Notes: a model not told the origin generated them from the letters alone. Positions 35,133-47,244 are shown, numbered from the stretch's first letter. The stretch is 64,000 nt of DNA from Lepidodermella squamata (GCA_047495785.1 JBLDXI010000004.1:1612001-1676000); one strand, 5' to 3'. Numbers and translations: made by a program.

Positions 35133-37680
35133 CTAGCTTTAATTTGATATCAAATTCATCCAATTCAGGTTTTGTAATCGCTTACGGCGAACCTTCGAAG
35201 ATCGAGTAAATCCTTAGGTAGAAAAAAGTAAACAAATGAAGAAGCTAGAGGTTTACTAGAGGTTTATTCCAGTAGACCTAGAGTTCTGTAGATCGTGCAC
35301 AGTTCTAAAAGGCGAAATATTCTTCCAAAATGACTGTTTTATGGCATATCGTCGATCCTATTACAGACAGGATCTGTGGTCTATTGGCATCGATATTGCG
35401 GGGGTCCACATTTAACCATACGATCTACGTATAAGTATGGTAAAAGGAAAGGTACGATGAGGTCGAGCCCATACGATCTATCCCAGTGATTGCCGATCTA
35501 TTAGACTGGATCTACAGGCATCCATCGCGAGTATGTCCTAATTCTACCATGCGATCTACATAGGATCGAACACATACGATCTATCCCAGTGTCAAATTTA
35601 GATCCAGTCATGGTCTACTTTTTTTGACTGGGTAAAGCCCTACCCACTGGTTTTCAAGTAAAAAGTAGAACTGCCGTTATTATTGCCATCAGTCCCATAG
35701 GTTCCCCCCGCCCTGCTGCGGCAGCTATGCTGCTGCTGTTGCCATTATACAGTAGTTCCTCCCTCAGCGGTACGACGACGGTAAAACACTACGGTACGGT
35801 ACCACAGTAGTTTCTCAAAATAAACGTTCTTCTAGGGTCTGTTCACAAACAATTCCATTGTAGTACTTTCATGTGTATTTCCGACAGTACATCATTAGCA
35901 AATCGAATTAGTTTGTGCACAGCCACATTGGGAATATTCGATATTCGTGCTAGTACTTTTATGTTTGCAGAAAAAAACATCCATAGTACTTTCATGCGAG
36001 AGCTCAAGAAAAAAACGTTATACATGTTTATACTAAGGTCGTTAGCCGAATTGAATATTGCAATTAAAAGGTCAATTAAAGAAGAAAGACCCAGTTACCA
36101 ACCGAGAAATGTCGCCTAATTTGACATCAAATTCAAGCATGGATTGGAAATTCTTTGACGCGTTCATTTTTGGATAGAAATTTGTATTTGAAATATCTTT
36201 AGATCAAAATAAAATTATTTTGGCTGGGGGTTGTAATTGGAAAATTAGTCGGCTCAATAAAGCATATTAAATTGAAGCTGATCATAATCCAAGTCTCCGT
36301 GGATTTTTTTAGCCAAATCGAAGATGAAGCTATATGATTTCAATGTTACATAAGTTAAATTTTTCGGTTGATCACTGAGCACTTTTTCCAGTACATTGAC
36401 TATTACTTTAATCAAGTGATTTCTTCCATCGCGCGAAAAAAGCATAAAATAGTGATGAATCATCCCGGCACACACAATGCGCTTTGAGACGCGCCGTATG
36501 AAAAGGGACCTTGTAGTTTCCGTTGTGTCACACAATTGAGGTGACTACCATACGACACGTCTCATTTATATATCTATGATTTAAGCGATATTTTAACAAT
36601 AATATGAATCTTCGTCCTCTTCATTTTATTTTTACAAAATTATTATTTTTTGTAGTTGTTGCTTTTTTCTGAATTGACCCCTAGACATGAAAGTTTCTAG
36701 AAACCAGAAAGAGAAACTGAGAAAGAGAAACCAGCATTCATCCACAAAACACAATCCACAAAAGCATTCAAACACAAAACTAACATTCCAAAAACCTAAA
36801 TAACAAAAACGTGAAAATATGACACTTTCGAAAAACTGGAATGTCCAAAACTGCGCGATGGCTTAGTAAGAGATCGTATCAGATGGAGATTAAGCATTGA
36901 GAGTTCAAAACTGAACACTTTTCCTACCTACGGTATCATACTATACGGCATAATGTTCATTATGTTCATTACGCTAGAACTACGGTAAAGCTACGGTCAT
37001 GTGACGTAGACGTGGAGCTCAGAGATTTTTTGCATTAGCTACACAGATCACGAATATTCAGAAATTCGGCCCGGCCTCTGCATCAAAACAATGATGAATC
37101 GAACAATATATTCCGCGATTATTCCAGGCAATTATTCGAGGTAGTCCCGCGTCAACACCTCCGTCACATGGCTGCGGTAGAACTGCGTTAAGAACTACGG
37201 ATCGCCACATTCAGAAAATGGGGCCTATACTAATAGGCTATAGGCGAGTCACATTATCGGCAATTACGCATTATGACCATAAGCATGAAACAAAAATATT
37301 TATTTGCGCCCTGGCAATCTGAGCAACCTGAGCAACCTGGACGAAAACGTGGGAGTGCGGGGACTGATCGCACGGCCCGCATATGTTTTTTTCGCCGCAC
37401 ACACATACGCGAACGGCATACAATGCTCAACTGCACGGGGTCGGGTTCCAGACCCGTGAAATTATCGAGGGAAATCCCTCGAATTCCCAGGGAAACAGTT
37501 AACAAGGGATTTGCGTTTTTTTGCTTTAAACAGATGGTGCCGCACGACCGCTCAGAGTCCAAAAAAGAGTTGCAATTAAAGAGGGAGTGTTGATAGCGGG
37601 GGTGCAGTTATCGAGGAGCACTGATTAGTTGATTACTTGCAAATACTTGCTAATTGCTAATAATGTCTTATTGCATTTAG
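35133..37680. other. Gene-poor region with short tandem phrases
   Basis: No gene was recognised. 35360-35620 contains repeated 'catacgatctatcccagtg' blocks about 100 bp apart, and 35755-35815 has GTACC/GGTAC palindromes. A GC-rich stretch at 37425-37500 resembles 40165-40235 ('cgggtcc..gtgaaattatcg'). If the ankyrin exon at 37681 belongs to the trypsin-sushi copy, this is intron. Confidence 0.45.
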
Positions 37681-38355
37681 GTCAGTGAAGTGTACGATCA
37701 ATTGTGGAACGTATCAGCCTCGACAGACGACATGGCGCAGGTGCGGCAGCTCGTTGCGGAGATAGACGATTCCACTGGCGGGAAATTCGACCCGAACTGG
37801 CGAAACCCGAAAATGGTCAACTGTGGTGCGTGGCCCACGACGAATGGCAGCCTGCTGCACAGTGTTACGTGCAATCAGACGCAATCAGACCAGCGATTGC
37901 AAATTGCTCAGCTGTTCGTCGATCGTGGAGCCGATGTAAATTCCAGGGAAAATTACTATGGCCAAACGGCATTGATCATTGCGGCTGCGAACGGGCAAGT
38001 CGAAGTAGTTCGACAGTTGCTGGATCGCAACGCCGCCATCGAGGCCAAGGATAAAGAAGGCGAGACGGCGTTGATAGGCTCGGCTTATCGTGGGCAAGTC
38101 GAGGTAGTTCGGCTGTTGCTGGATCGCAACGCTAAAATCGAGGCCAGGGATAACAATGGCGATACGGCGTTGATAGGTTCGGCTTATCGTGGGCGCATCG
38201 AAGTAGTTCGACTGTTGCTGGATAAAGGTGCGAATAAGAATGCCAGAAGTACAGTTGGCAAGACAGCTCTCGATTACGTGATATGCAGCAACCTAAACGC
38301 AGCGGCCGATTTGCTGAGGTCGCGAGGAGCAAGTCGAGCAAAACCATATTGTTGA
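37681..38355 (+). CDS. Ankyrin-repeat terminal exon, copy 2
   Basis: An open exon that begins directly after a 'tgcatttag' acceptor in phase 0 with V-S-E-V-Y-D-Q-L, matching the other two ankyrin exons. It has about 60 residues of the shared leader (QVRQLVAEIDDSTGGKF) and then about five ankyrin repeats (ADVNSRENYYGQTALIIAAAN, TALIGSAYRGQVEVVRLLLD twice), and stops at 38355. The ATG found at this place in the other copies is GTG here, so initiation at the conserved position is impossible; this favours an internal, spliced exon. The nearest upstream exons in phase are the disrupted trypsin-sushi exons ending 2.8 kb away at 34895. A stand-alone start at the later in-frame ATG cannot be excluded. 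Confidence 0.7.
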   Translation, partial: VSEVYDQLWNVSASTDDMAQVRQLVAEIDDSTGGKFDPNWRNPKMVNCGAWPTTNGSLLHSVTCNQTQSDQRLQIAQLFVDRGADVNSRENYYGQTALIIAAANGQVEVVRQLLDRNAAIEAKDKEGETALIGSAYRGQVEVVRLLLDRNAKIEARDNNGDTALIGSAYRGRIEVVRLLLDKGANKNARSTVGKTALDYVICSNLNAAADLLRSRGASRAKPYC

Positions 38356-39043
38356 AATCAGTGATCAGTGGAATATGACGCAGATTGACGTTGCAAGATA
38401 GGCGCTACTACTAAATATTCCTTCACGCTTCCAGCACACCTATCTAGCACTGATCTAGCTCTCGTCCAGCACTATTCCAGTAAAAACCATGTTACATTAA
38501 TTTAATCTCCTTCTTCCCTGTTGATCTGGATGCATAGTTGACCTAAGTTTCGGGTTCAAATGTGGTTTTCAATTGGTGCCAGATTTCAGTGCACGTAACG
38601 CAAAAAAACCCACATCTCTAATTTGAACGACATATTGATGTCTACGTTGGTTCCAGCTAATTTTTCAAGCAATTTTAACATTGCATGAACATTTCAGCGG
38701 AAACTGGCAGTCTCCGTTGCGATCCGGATTCACAGTGGAATGATGGCTTCTAAAAAGCTTTAACAACAATAAAGGCTCGATTTCAGATTTCATTGGAGCT
38801 TTCGAACCCTATTTGTCGGCTTCAAAATATTCCACACCCAGTTAAATTTTCCCGTTTGAGAGCTACATTTTGATGTAAAGTTTGTGCAGATTTTTCTCAA
38901 AACAAGACAGCTATTGCGTTCTGAAGTGGGTCCTGAAATTGCTATTTCTTACGAACAAAACGAAAATCTGTATTACGTGGGTTTACTCAACCGGGACCTC
39001 CTTTTGGCCTTTGAATTGGCCGGGGGAACCTCTGAGACTGATG

Positions 39044-39340
39044 GGAACAATGCTAGTACTAGTTCTATCTGCACACTGCTGGGACGGCTCGAACTGCTCT
39101 ATTGCCGCGATTAACTGCTATCAAGATTGGCAGCAACCTCTCCAAATCATCGGGCAACGGCGGTACATAGCTAACAGCGTTATCCTCATAGTGGCGTTGA
39201 ACGCGCGCAAACAAGGAATGCAAGCCTGGCAAACGACAGCGTTGCTCGAGGGCGGAGACTCTGACGCGGTAGTCGTGAAATTGACTGCCAGAATTGCGCT
39301 GAGTGTTTGCAATATGGCGACGTGGAACTGTTGCCGCTAA
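39044..39340 (+). CDS. Possible small secreted Cys-containing protein
   Basis: The ATG at 39026 or 39044 opens a short hydrophobic start (MLVLVLSAHCWDG) with six cysteines over about 95 codons (NCSIAAINC, SVCNMATWNCC). It has no homologue in the window and no domain I know. The opposite strand is also open and Cys-rich at 39121-39312, but that frame lacks an ATG. This is a weak call; it could be chance in a GC-richer patch. Confidence 0.25.
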   Translation, partial: GTMLVLVLSAHCWDGSNCSIAAINCYQDWQQPLQIIGQRRYIANSVILIVALNARKQGMQAWQTTALLEGGDSDAVVVKLTARIALSVCNMATWNCCR

Positions 39341-40398
39341 AGGCAAGCCCAGGCAGTGATCGATTCTGTTCTGAGCTGCACATTTGTAAATCCCACCTAG
39401 GAACGTCCAGGGGTAAAAATTCAAATTTGCCGCACTAGCTCACAGCATTCACACGAATTAATAGTTTTAGTGGTTTTCAAAATAAAAATACTTAAAAATA
39501 TTATATTTATTATTTCTTTATTTTATCACGTGATTTTAGCCGCGCAAGTCCGCGACCAGCTGTGAAAGCTGCATCCTGAGAGTTTAAAGTCCTCGTTTCG
39601 AATTTGAATAGAATAAATCGAATGGAAATGTGTGATCGTTTCAAGCCATTGGACGAAATGTTGAGGCCCTTCATCCCGCCTGAATTCAGGGATGCTGCTA
39701 TGTACAAAGCCGGCTTTGAATGCTACCAAGAGAAGCGGCTCCGAAGCTGTTCAGGAGCAAATTTCTAAAATTACTGAAACTCGGTTAAAGAAGCCACAGC
39801 GTTGCGACACCCCATCACCCCTGGACTTCGCACCCTGTCCGAAATGGTAGCTCTTGGTAGCAATAAACGTAAAATACCACGTGAAATACCAGGTACCAAA
39901 GGATCTGGTTCAGATTACAAGAGAGTGCAACGAATGTGCTACTTGTTACGCTTCCCCCATGACAGAAGAGCTTGTGCAACAGTGGAGTCTTTGTGTGACG
40001 CGGCAAGTTTTATTGTCAAAGTAAACTTCCGTATATCAGTAGGATTTAAGCGGGGTAAGCTATTAAGGTAATAAGGCTTCAGCACGAACAAACCATTAAG
40101 GTCCAATAGCTACAGCACGACTAAGCGATTGTCCAGCTTAATGAGTACAGTGCTCCCCCGCTATCTGCATGGGGGCCGGGTCCAGGGTCGTGCAATTATC
40201 GGGGAGACAGCTAACGGGGGCTGTAAACGAGTCAGGGATTAAGTTTGAGCGAGTTTCTAGCCAGATGGCGCTGAGCAAACAGTACAACGGGTGGTTTTTA
40301 TTTCGCCTCTAGACTCTCTTTATTCTGAGCGGAAAATCGCATCAACGATTATGTTTCACGTTTCCTTGTGATTTATAGCAGGGTTGGGGTTTATACAG

Positions 40399-40500
40399 AT
40401 ACCGTAGTTACCGAAATACAAGCCTAGGCGGCAACCCTTTGTCGGCACTTTGATGTTCTTTGTAGTGCCGCCCAGGCTTGTATTTCGGTAACTACGGTAT
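40399..40500. mobile_element. 102-bp palindromic miniature element
   Basis: It begins ATACCGTAGTTACCGAAATA and ends with the inverse TATTTCGGTAACTACGGTAT. About 38 bp of each arm pairs (AAGCCTAGGCGGCA / TGCCGCCCAGGCTT). The loop is about 25 bp. It has no coding content. Confidence 0.85.
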
Positions 40501-40747
40501 TTCAAATTTAGAATCTGTTCAAACGTTTAAACGTTTAAACACATGTTTAAACAGGTATATATACAGATAGTGTAAAAATGGGTATTTCGCTCAAAGCTAC
40601 ATCTCGTTAACTGTATCTCTAGTTGAATTTTAAGTTGCACCACGTGATTCTGCGTGAAAAACTGCATAGTTCGATGTATTACTCGACTATCTATTTTCTC
40701 ATTCAGAAACACAAAATGAGGAAGGTGCAATAAAGTAATTAAATAAT

Positions 40748-41130
40748 TCAAAAAATGCAATTATTTCCGGAAGTATGACAGCTACTGAAATTCTGACAAC
40801 GGATTCGGAACCGCCGTGAAAAGCCCCCCCCCCCCCCCGGGGTTTCTAAGGGGTGTGCAAGGTCAAAGGAAGCGGTTGGGCTGCATCGCAGTAGCCTGTT
40901 GTCGAAAAAACTCGTTCGACCTCGCAACAACTTGCCGGAATCGAAAACAGCAGTTGCGCGTATTGATACAGTCGAGGGAACATCTGCTGATTTTCCCGCC
41001 AGAAGGCGTAGCAAGCGGAGCAATTGCCGAATGAACCCGGGCCAGGCAGATTAGGTTCAGGTCGAGGATGGGTGGGGTTCGAATATTGCAACAATTCCTT
41101 CTCGACCAGGCTAGCCAATGCAGTCGACAA
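40748..41130 (-). pseudogene. hAT transposase C-terminal (dimerisation) relic
   Basis: The minus-strand frame reads 'FWRENQQMFPRLYQYAQLLF' followed by 'SIPASCCEVERVFSTTGY', the signature of the hAT-family C-terminal dimerisation domain (W...FP.L...A..LL.IP.S....ER.FS..G). Only the last part of a transposase remains, and the rest is absent upstream. It ends in a run of C. It is the only transposase evidence in the window and could represent the family that mobilised the hAT-type elements. Confidence 0.75.
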
Positions 41131-41159
41131 CCTGGTCGAGAAGGTCGAGAAGAGTTAGC

Positions 41160-41575
41160 AAAAATGTGAAGCAGTGGATATTTTATTAATTGCTGTGTAT
41201 TAGATATACGCATGTATGTGGCACCCGGGCACTAGAAATAGGAAATATACAAAATTCGTAATTAATAATTTTGCGGAAGCATCAGCTGAAATCCGATTGG
41301 GCAGCTAATTTATCTAAAACGATAAGTATCATGAGTTTTCACATTGAATTTTAAATTAAATTAAATGACCGGTCGAAATTGAATGAAATAGGAGAGAATA
41401 GTAAAAGAGCGTGTAGAAGAGAAATAGTTAGCACGTCAAAGCATTCTCGATGGAGTCTACACTCTAAATGATCTAACTTGATGTCAATGAACGCGAATAG
41501 AAACACGAAAACAGGCATGATGCGGACCGTTTTTTATGGGGCTATTGCTCTTTTACCTGCTTCCGAGTGGTCAAA
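41160..41575 (-). pseudogene. Remnants of a peptide 3' end and a Cys-loop receptor tail
   Basis: 41165-41320 matches the 3' flanks of peptide genes near 30360 and 46975 ('atgtgaagcagtgga', 'gggcagctaatttatct'). 41470-41570 matches the M4 end of the short receptor (48235-48330) in inverse orientation, with several mismatches. No open frame survives. These scraps mark another round of the peptide-receptor unit immediately upstream of the intact trypsin-sushi gene. Confidence 0.65.
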
Positions 41576-41960
41576 ATCAGAGTCTCATCTATGCTCTCTG
41601 CGTTATTTAAGGGGTCAAACTGATGATAAGACGACCAGGGAACAGCTATAGGTATCAATTTTCGTGCCGAGTTCTTTACGGCCTTATCGAAGACTTGAAA
41701 ACACCTCCTGGCTTAGGTTCGAATTCATTTTTTAGTCGATTGGATGTGTTCAAACTGGTTTGAAATTTATTACGCCAATGAAAATTGCCAACGCAGTCTT
41801 TCACATATCTCACCAATATTACATACTAACAGAGAAAAAAGATGAATTGAAACCTTAATATACGAAAAATACTCGCTGCTTTTAGCTGCACGTTTACGCG
41901 AACACGAAGAAATTTTTATTAAGCCTTTGTTGTGGCAGATTTTCTTGTGAAATTTGTAAA

Positions 41961-44900
41961 ATGCGCCTTTTCGTAGCTAATATAATCCCTTTGCTTGTGT
42001 TGGTATCCGGAGTAGTCGTTGCTCAAGACAATGCGATGGAATGTGGTGTTGTGAACCCGACACAAATGGCAAAATCAACAGGCCCAGGCAGTCAACCAGC
42101 AGGAGCACACGAGTTCCCGTGGCTTGTTCGTTCAGATTTAACATTAATGCAATTCAGAATAAGCAGGGTTTTTCAAGGTCTTACTTGAGATAACCTTCAT
42201 CGGCGAAACAGAAGCCGAATACTGCGGAGCTTCTCTCATCTCGAAGCAATGGCTGATTACCGCTGCTCATTGCGTTTGGAATGACGGAAAAACTCCGATC
42301 TCGTTAGTGTTATAGTGCATTCGTCGTTTCGGCAGTCGTCTTATTGTTTACGTACAGGATCACGGCCAAGCTAGGTCGCCATAACATCAGCGTCGCTTCA
42401 GAGACGGCGTCTCACGAATCTTCAGTGTCGCTGCCACCTTCGGTACATCGGCTCTACAACGGCAGTCAGAACTTCTACGATTTTGATTTCGCTCTCTTGC
42501 GGCTGTTGAGCCCCGTCCCTGGGTTCTCGCAGCAGATCAAACCGATTTGTTTGCCTGACTCGGCTACCATGTGTCGAGCCAACTCTGTCACCGCCAATTC
42601 AATTGATGGATGCGATTCCGCGGTTGCTGTTGGCTGGGGTTACTTTAAAAGCAGTATGTTTAATTATTTCTGTACTTGAATGTATTAAGTGGGGTTCAGA
42701 AACTCGTGTGTAAACTACACATTCATGATTCATCGTTCTTTTCTTATGCGCAAAATTCATCTTTTGCAAAAAACGGTCGAGAAGCCATTTGAATCATGAA
42801 CGATGAACGATAGCCTTTCACAAATTATTTGTCATAATTCATGATTCAAATAGCGATTTTTTGCGTGCGTATATTTGTGTTGATCGAAAAAAACGAAGCC
42901 GCCACTGAGCACAGAACCCATGATGTTGGTTTAGCACGGCCAGAGCTAAACCACTATGCCACTAGCAAGCTTCGGTGATTGCGGGTGTTTCTGTCATTAT
43001 CTTCCATTTAAGCCATTGACTTGCGCAGTATCAAAACTGCAAAACTAGCCATTGTAGAAGATGGACATTTTGCCGAAAGGGGGATATAGGTAAGGGTCCC
43101 CCCCCCCCCTTATATCGCTCAAGTTTCCGCAGGGTTCAGGGAAAAAATCATAAGGGTTAGGCTTCGATCCCGAGGGCTCGAAGCAGGGACTAGAGTGCTC
43201 TAGTCAAAGATAAAGGTCAAATGATTTCGATTTATTGAAATAGGTTTTGAAAATAATTGAATTTTTAACGAATTTTTCCAATTGCTCAGAATATCAAAGT
43301 CAACAGCGAGAATTAGGAGATGATGACGTAAAAGCCTTAATCAACAAAAGCTCACTGGTGGCACAGTGGCTTTAACTCCGAACTATCATGCCCAGTGTCA
43401 TGGGTTCTGTGCCCTGCGGCCGCGGTCCTTTTTTGACCATAATCGCGCACAAAAAAAAATGGCTAAACAGCTTCTTGAATCATGAATTATGACAAATAAT
43501 TTGTGAAAGGGTTTCGTTCATCGTTCATAATTCAAGTGAGCCTGCAAAAAATCTTTTACATCATTCATGTGGAAAACACGAGTTTGTGAATCGCCCTTTA
43601 CAATGTACAATTACTATGTACAACCAAAATTGGAAAGCAATGTACAACCAGCGATTTTCGCAGTCATAGTATGTACGGGAAGACACTCCGTTTTTATCAA
43701 TTCAAAAACGTGTTTTATCCAAAGTTACAGTGTAGAAGATGGGCATTTTACCGGGATATCTAGGTAAGGGGCTAGATTTGACACTGGAAATAAATCTGGT
43801 TGAAGAAACAGATCATTCGTCGCATGTGGTCTTTTTCTCTATCATATCGTGTATTGCCTCGATTAGTTATGGCTTTTATTCTAACTGCAGCCTTCTATTC
43901 GAATTTTAAAGAATTCGGTATAGCGAAGCATCCGGCTTTTTTAAATAGCCTAATATTTCAGCTAAACTATCTGAGATCCCGAGGAAACTGGATCTCCAGG
44001 TTCGATCGTATCGAAATTGCTCGCTGGAGTATTCTCGCTTGCGTTCGGAATCGGTCACCATCACCGACTCGAAAATGTGTTTAGACGCTAAGGGCAGCAG
44101 CGACGTTTGTTATGGTGATTCTGGAGGCCCTACCATGTGTTTGAAATCGATGCAGATTTACCTGCTTGGCTTAATTTCGAATGGCGATGGGTTTTGCCAG
44201 GGATCCATTCCTGGCATCTACAGCAGAGTCTGCAAGGTTCTCGATTGGATTTCAAACAACACCGATGTTCGCATACAGACGACTACGCAACAGCAGCCGT
44301 GTGTCGTACCAAATATCGCATCGGGATTTGTGACCAGAGTGGACCCGGAAACTTCAGAGGATACCGGCGATGTTCTAGGGCCTGGAACTGCTGTGGAAAA
44401 GGGCGGGGCTGTTAGCGTTAAATGCAACCCCGGTTACACTTACTCGTCCTCTGTCACCATTGCTTCGTGTTTCCCTCCATTGAGACCGGCGATAAATGGA
44501 AGGTGTGACCCGATAAGTAAGTGATTCAGGTCTTCTAAATTTAGATATTATGCTTATGATAAAGGCTGCGGTCCCGCTCCTGTATTAAGTAACGGCTTTT
44601 GGACGGGTTCTAACAGATCCGCATCGTACATGTCCACGATGACATTGGTGTGCAATCCGGGCTTCCAACTCGTTGGTCAGAGTACAAGCCAATGCCAAGC
44701 AAACGGAAGCTGGTCTGTGGCTGGTAGCTGTGAAGCAGCAGGTGACTCATTTTCAGTCCTTTTCGATGCTTCTATTAAATTAGCGTGTAAAGTTTGTCGA
44801 CCACCGCCCTCGATACAGAACGGATACATATCCCCTGGCCAATCGAGCGTCGGAGCTACTCGATCCATTTCATGCAACATGAACTTCGACATTCGAGGAA

Positions 44901-44968
44901 ACGCTACAATTACGTGCCTATCCAACTTAGTCTGGTCCCAGCCTGGTTCATGCGTTTCGAAAAGAACT
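41961..44968 (+). CDS. Secreted trypsin-like protease with three sushi domains
   Basis: Six exons: 41961-42125, 42190-42308, 42358-42653, 43962-44516, 44565-44741 and 44793-44968. All are GT-AG and their lengths sum to 1488 nt, in frame. The signal peptide is MRLFVANIIPLLVLVSGVVVA. The S1 protease domain follows with His (TAAHC), Asp (DFDFALLRL) and Ser (GDSGGP), and the 'GWG' strand. Three sushi (CCP) modules come next; the first is encoded with the protease end in exon 4, and one each in exons 5 and 6. Exon 6 ends in phase 0 at a GTAAGT donor. Reading on instead adds 17 residues to a stop at 45022. Phase and position allow splicing to the ankyrin exon at 45729, which would make a protein of about 696 residues. 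Such protease-sushi proteins usually act in extracellular proteolytic or defence cascades; the substrate is unknown. Intron 3 is 1.3 kb and carries a foldback element. Confidence 0.85.
42780..43545. mobile_element. Foldback element with two inverted tRNA-like arms
   Basis: A 62-bp segment at 42791-42855 (gaatcatgaacgatg...) is repeated inverted at 43472-43536. Just inside each arm lies a tRNA-like stretch: on the minus strand near 42910-42980 (A-box-like TGGCATAGTGG, B-box-like GGGTTCTGTGC) and on the plus strand near 43360-43425 (TGGCACAGTGG, GGGTTCTGTGC). Neither folds as a complete tRNA by eye. It fits a tRNA-derived SINE head duplicated in both arms. It lies in intron 3 of the trypsin-sushi gene. 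Confidence 0.6.
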
Positions 44969-45728
44969 GTAAGTATTTCACGAAAATCAACCACCAAGCA
45001 GTTGCGCGTTAATTCCACATAACATCACACCTCCAATTGTGATTCGCGCACAATAATTTATAGGGTAAAAAATTACCGCTTTCACGGCTGCTCGAAAGAT
45101 CGCCTGAAATCAGCTGGGCGGATAGGACGATTTTTTACAAGCGGATTTGAAAATCGTGATACAGGCCTTCGAAAACCGCTCGAACTGCCGTCACAAATTC
45201 TCCCGCAGATAAATAATTCCGCCATGAAAGGGTTAACCTGGGTAATAAAGGGTTTTATTGGTAAGAACAGGGCAAGGTAACCTAATTCTGCATGATAAAT
45301 GCCAAGGTGTTAGCGAATAGCCAGAAGAATTAGGCAGGATGAAGTCGAAGATGGACCTTTCGCTGGGAGAGAGGAATGATAGTGATTTCCTCGCTCGCTC
45401 GCTCGATTATGTACTCTTAAAGCTTCAGTCAATTTTTCGATTGGCAGGCCATATTTTATTGAATAAAAACAATATAGCGGAGTAAGCGATCGGTATTTCT
45501 ACGCTATTTGGACTGAATTTTGTGCGCACACGACTGAGACTCTTGCTGACCGCATGGAATTGTTTCGGGAGAGCTGCGACAGTCGCATGCTGATTCACCG
45601 ATGTAACCACCGATTCCGTATTCCCACATTAAATGTTCAACCCAAAATTATAAATAATGATTAATTCATTTCGTATTACAGTTACGCACGGCGGAAAGTC
45701 AACTTGCTAACAATGTTCTCACATTTAG

Positions 45729-46331
45729 GTTTATGAAATGTACGTGCAGTTGTGGAATGTAACAGCCTTTACGGGCGACGTGGCGCAGGTGCGGCAACTC
45801 GTTGCGGATATCGACGAATCCACTGGCGGCAAGTTCGACGCTAACTGGCGCAGCCCAAATGCCTACAATTGCTACATTCGTGGATCTGGTATTACTTTGA
45901 TAAATGGCATCCTGCTGCACAGTGTTATGTGCGGTGCTATGAACGCCACACAGACGCAATCGGACCGGCGATTGCCAATTGCGCAGCTGTTCCTGGATCG
46001 TGGAGCTGATGTGAATTACAGAGATAATTACTATGGCTGGTCGGCGTTGATATTGGCGGCTATGAATGGGCAGGTCGATGTAGTTCGACTGTTGCTAGAT
46101 CGCAAAGCTGACATCGAGGCTAAGGATAAAAATGGCTGGACGGCGTTGATGCATGCGGCCAGGTGGGGGCAAGTCGAAGTGGTTCGTTTGTTGCTGGATA
46201 GAGGCGCAAATAAGGATGCTAGAGATTCAGACGGCAATGCAGCTCTCGATTTGGCGATTTGCAACGACAAAACCGATGCAGCCAATTTGCTGAGGTCGCG
46301 GGGAGCAAGTCGAGCGAAGTCCTCTTGTTAA
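45729..46331 (+). CDS. Ankyrin-repeat terminal exon, copy 3
   Basis: The exon starts in phase 0 after 'cacatttag' with V-Y-E-M-Y-V-Q-L and runs 201 codons to TAA. It has the shared leader (QVRQLVADIDESTGGKF), a Cys-containing segment (NCYIRGSG; SVMCG), then four ankyrin repeats (SALILAAMNGQVDVVRLLLD, TALMHAARWGQVEVVRLLLD), and ends RGASRAKSSC. It lies 760 nt downstream of the last trypsin-sushi exon in matching phase, and nothing coding was seen between. Either it is the seventh exon of that gene or it is a separate gene starting at ATG 45738. The recurrence of the acceptor position in three copies favours the spliced model. Confidence 0.75.
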   Translation, partial: VYEMYVQLWNVTAFTGDVAQVRQLVADIDESTGGKFDANWRSPNAYNCYIRGSGITLINGILLHSVMCGAMNATQTQSDRRLPIAQLFLDRGADVNYRDNYYGWSALILAAMNGQVDVVRLLLDRKADIEAKDKNGWTALMHAARWGQVEVVRLLLDRGANKDARDSDGNAALDLAICNDKTDAANLLRSRGASRAKSSC

Positions 46332-47244
46332 ATTTCTTTGTAATCAAGCAGACTATTCATTATTTTTATCATTTTTATTGAATGTTTACCAATAGCGAAA
46401 TGCTGGCCCATTCTTCCAGATTTTGTGAGTTGCACACGGTGAAAGCACTCCGAACTCGCACTCTCACCCCCAACTGAAGAAAGCGTCAAATACTCAATGT
46501 AGGTACTGCGAGTTTCGGCTACACTTTGTAAAACAGATAACGCATTTCATCAAATAATAACCATGGCTATTATTTTTTTCCGAATCTTCGGATGATAACG
46601 GCGACGTTCTAGGGTCTGGGGTCCGTGACCTAATTATGTGACCTAGATACCTCAGCCTTTGTTTTTCAACAATGCGGCTCACTTCAATGAGACCTCCGCA
46701 TAACGCAAGCCGAATGTGACCATTTTACGGTCCCTAAAAAAGTAGCCTTTTTCATCGAAGCCACTGATATGGAATCGTATAACGCCTCAAGCCTCATATT
46801 AATGTCTTTGCATCATATACCCGAAGGAGGTCGTATAACAAAATTAATTGATGTTTTCATCATTATTTTATTGTAATTCGATCAGAACCATAGTTAACGG
46901 AGATCAGAAGGCATTTTTCATTTTTCTTATGTGAAAAATGCTTACCAAATAAAGTTAGATTCTTAATAATGTGAAGCAGTGGATGTTTTATTATTGCTGC
47001 GTAATAGGTGGCACCAGTGAATTAGAAGCAGGAAATATCATGCAAATACGGGTTCTTGTAGAAGTCGTGTAAAAATCTGGATAACTTGAAATCCGATTCA
47101 TTGAAAGAAAAAATTCACAATTTTCGATGCGTTTCGACACTGATTAACATTTCTCCCTCCTCAGTTCAAGCTACGAATCTATCGCCTCCTCGCATTGCAG
47201 TCGACGAAATTTTTCCTGAATAATGATAATTGTATTGCAAATTG
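46332..47244. other. Intergenic; 3' flank of peptide paralogue 4
   Basis: No gene was recognised. 46975-47060 is the conserved 3' end segment shared with other peptide genes, with a minus-strand polyadenylation-like motif. Confidence 0.45.

Noticed and set aside
37254-37593. Overlapping open frames of about 100 codons on both strands
   Set aside because: They lie in a GC-richer patch that recurs at 40165-40235. There is no domain or signal peptide, and the two strands compete equally.
39121-39424. Minus-strand Cys-rich frames with some likeness to the C-x17-C core
   Set aside because: The frame has no ATG, the Cys spacing is 18 and not 17, and no exon 1 with a signal peptide was found upstream.
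39526-40071. Open frames of 60-90 codons between ankyrin exon copy 2 and the hAT relic
   Set aside because: No motif was recognised and they overlap on both strands; they may be an old transposon, but I cannot support a call.
42910-42980. A tRNA gene on the minus strand
   Set aside because: Box-like phrases are present, but I could not pair an acceptor stem and anticodon arm; a tRNA-derived repeat explains it better.
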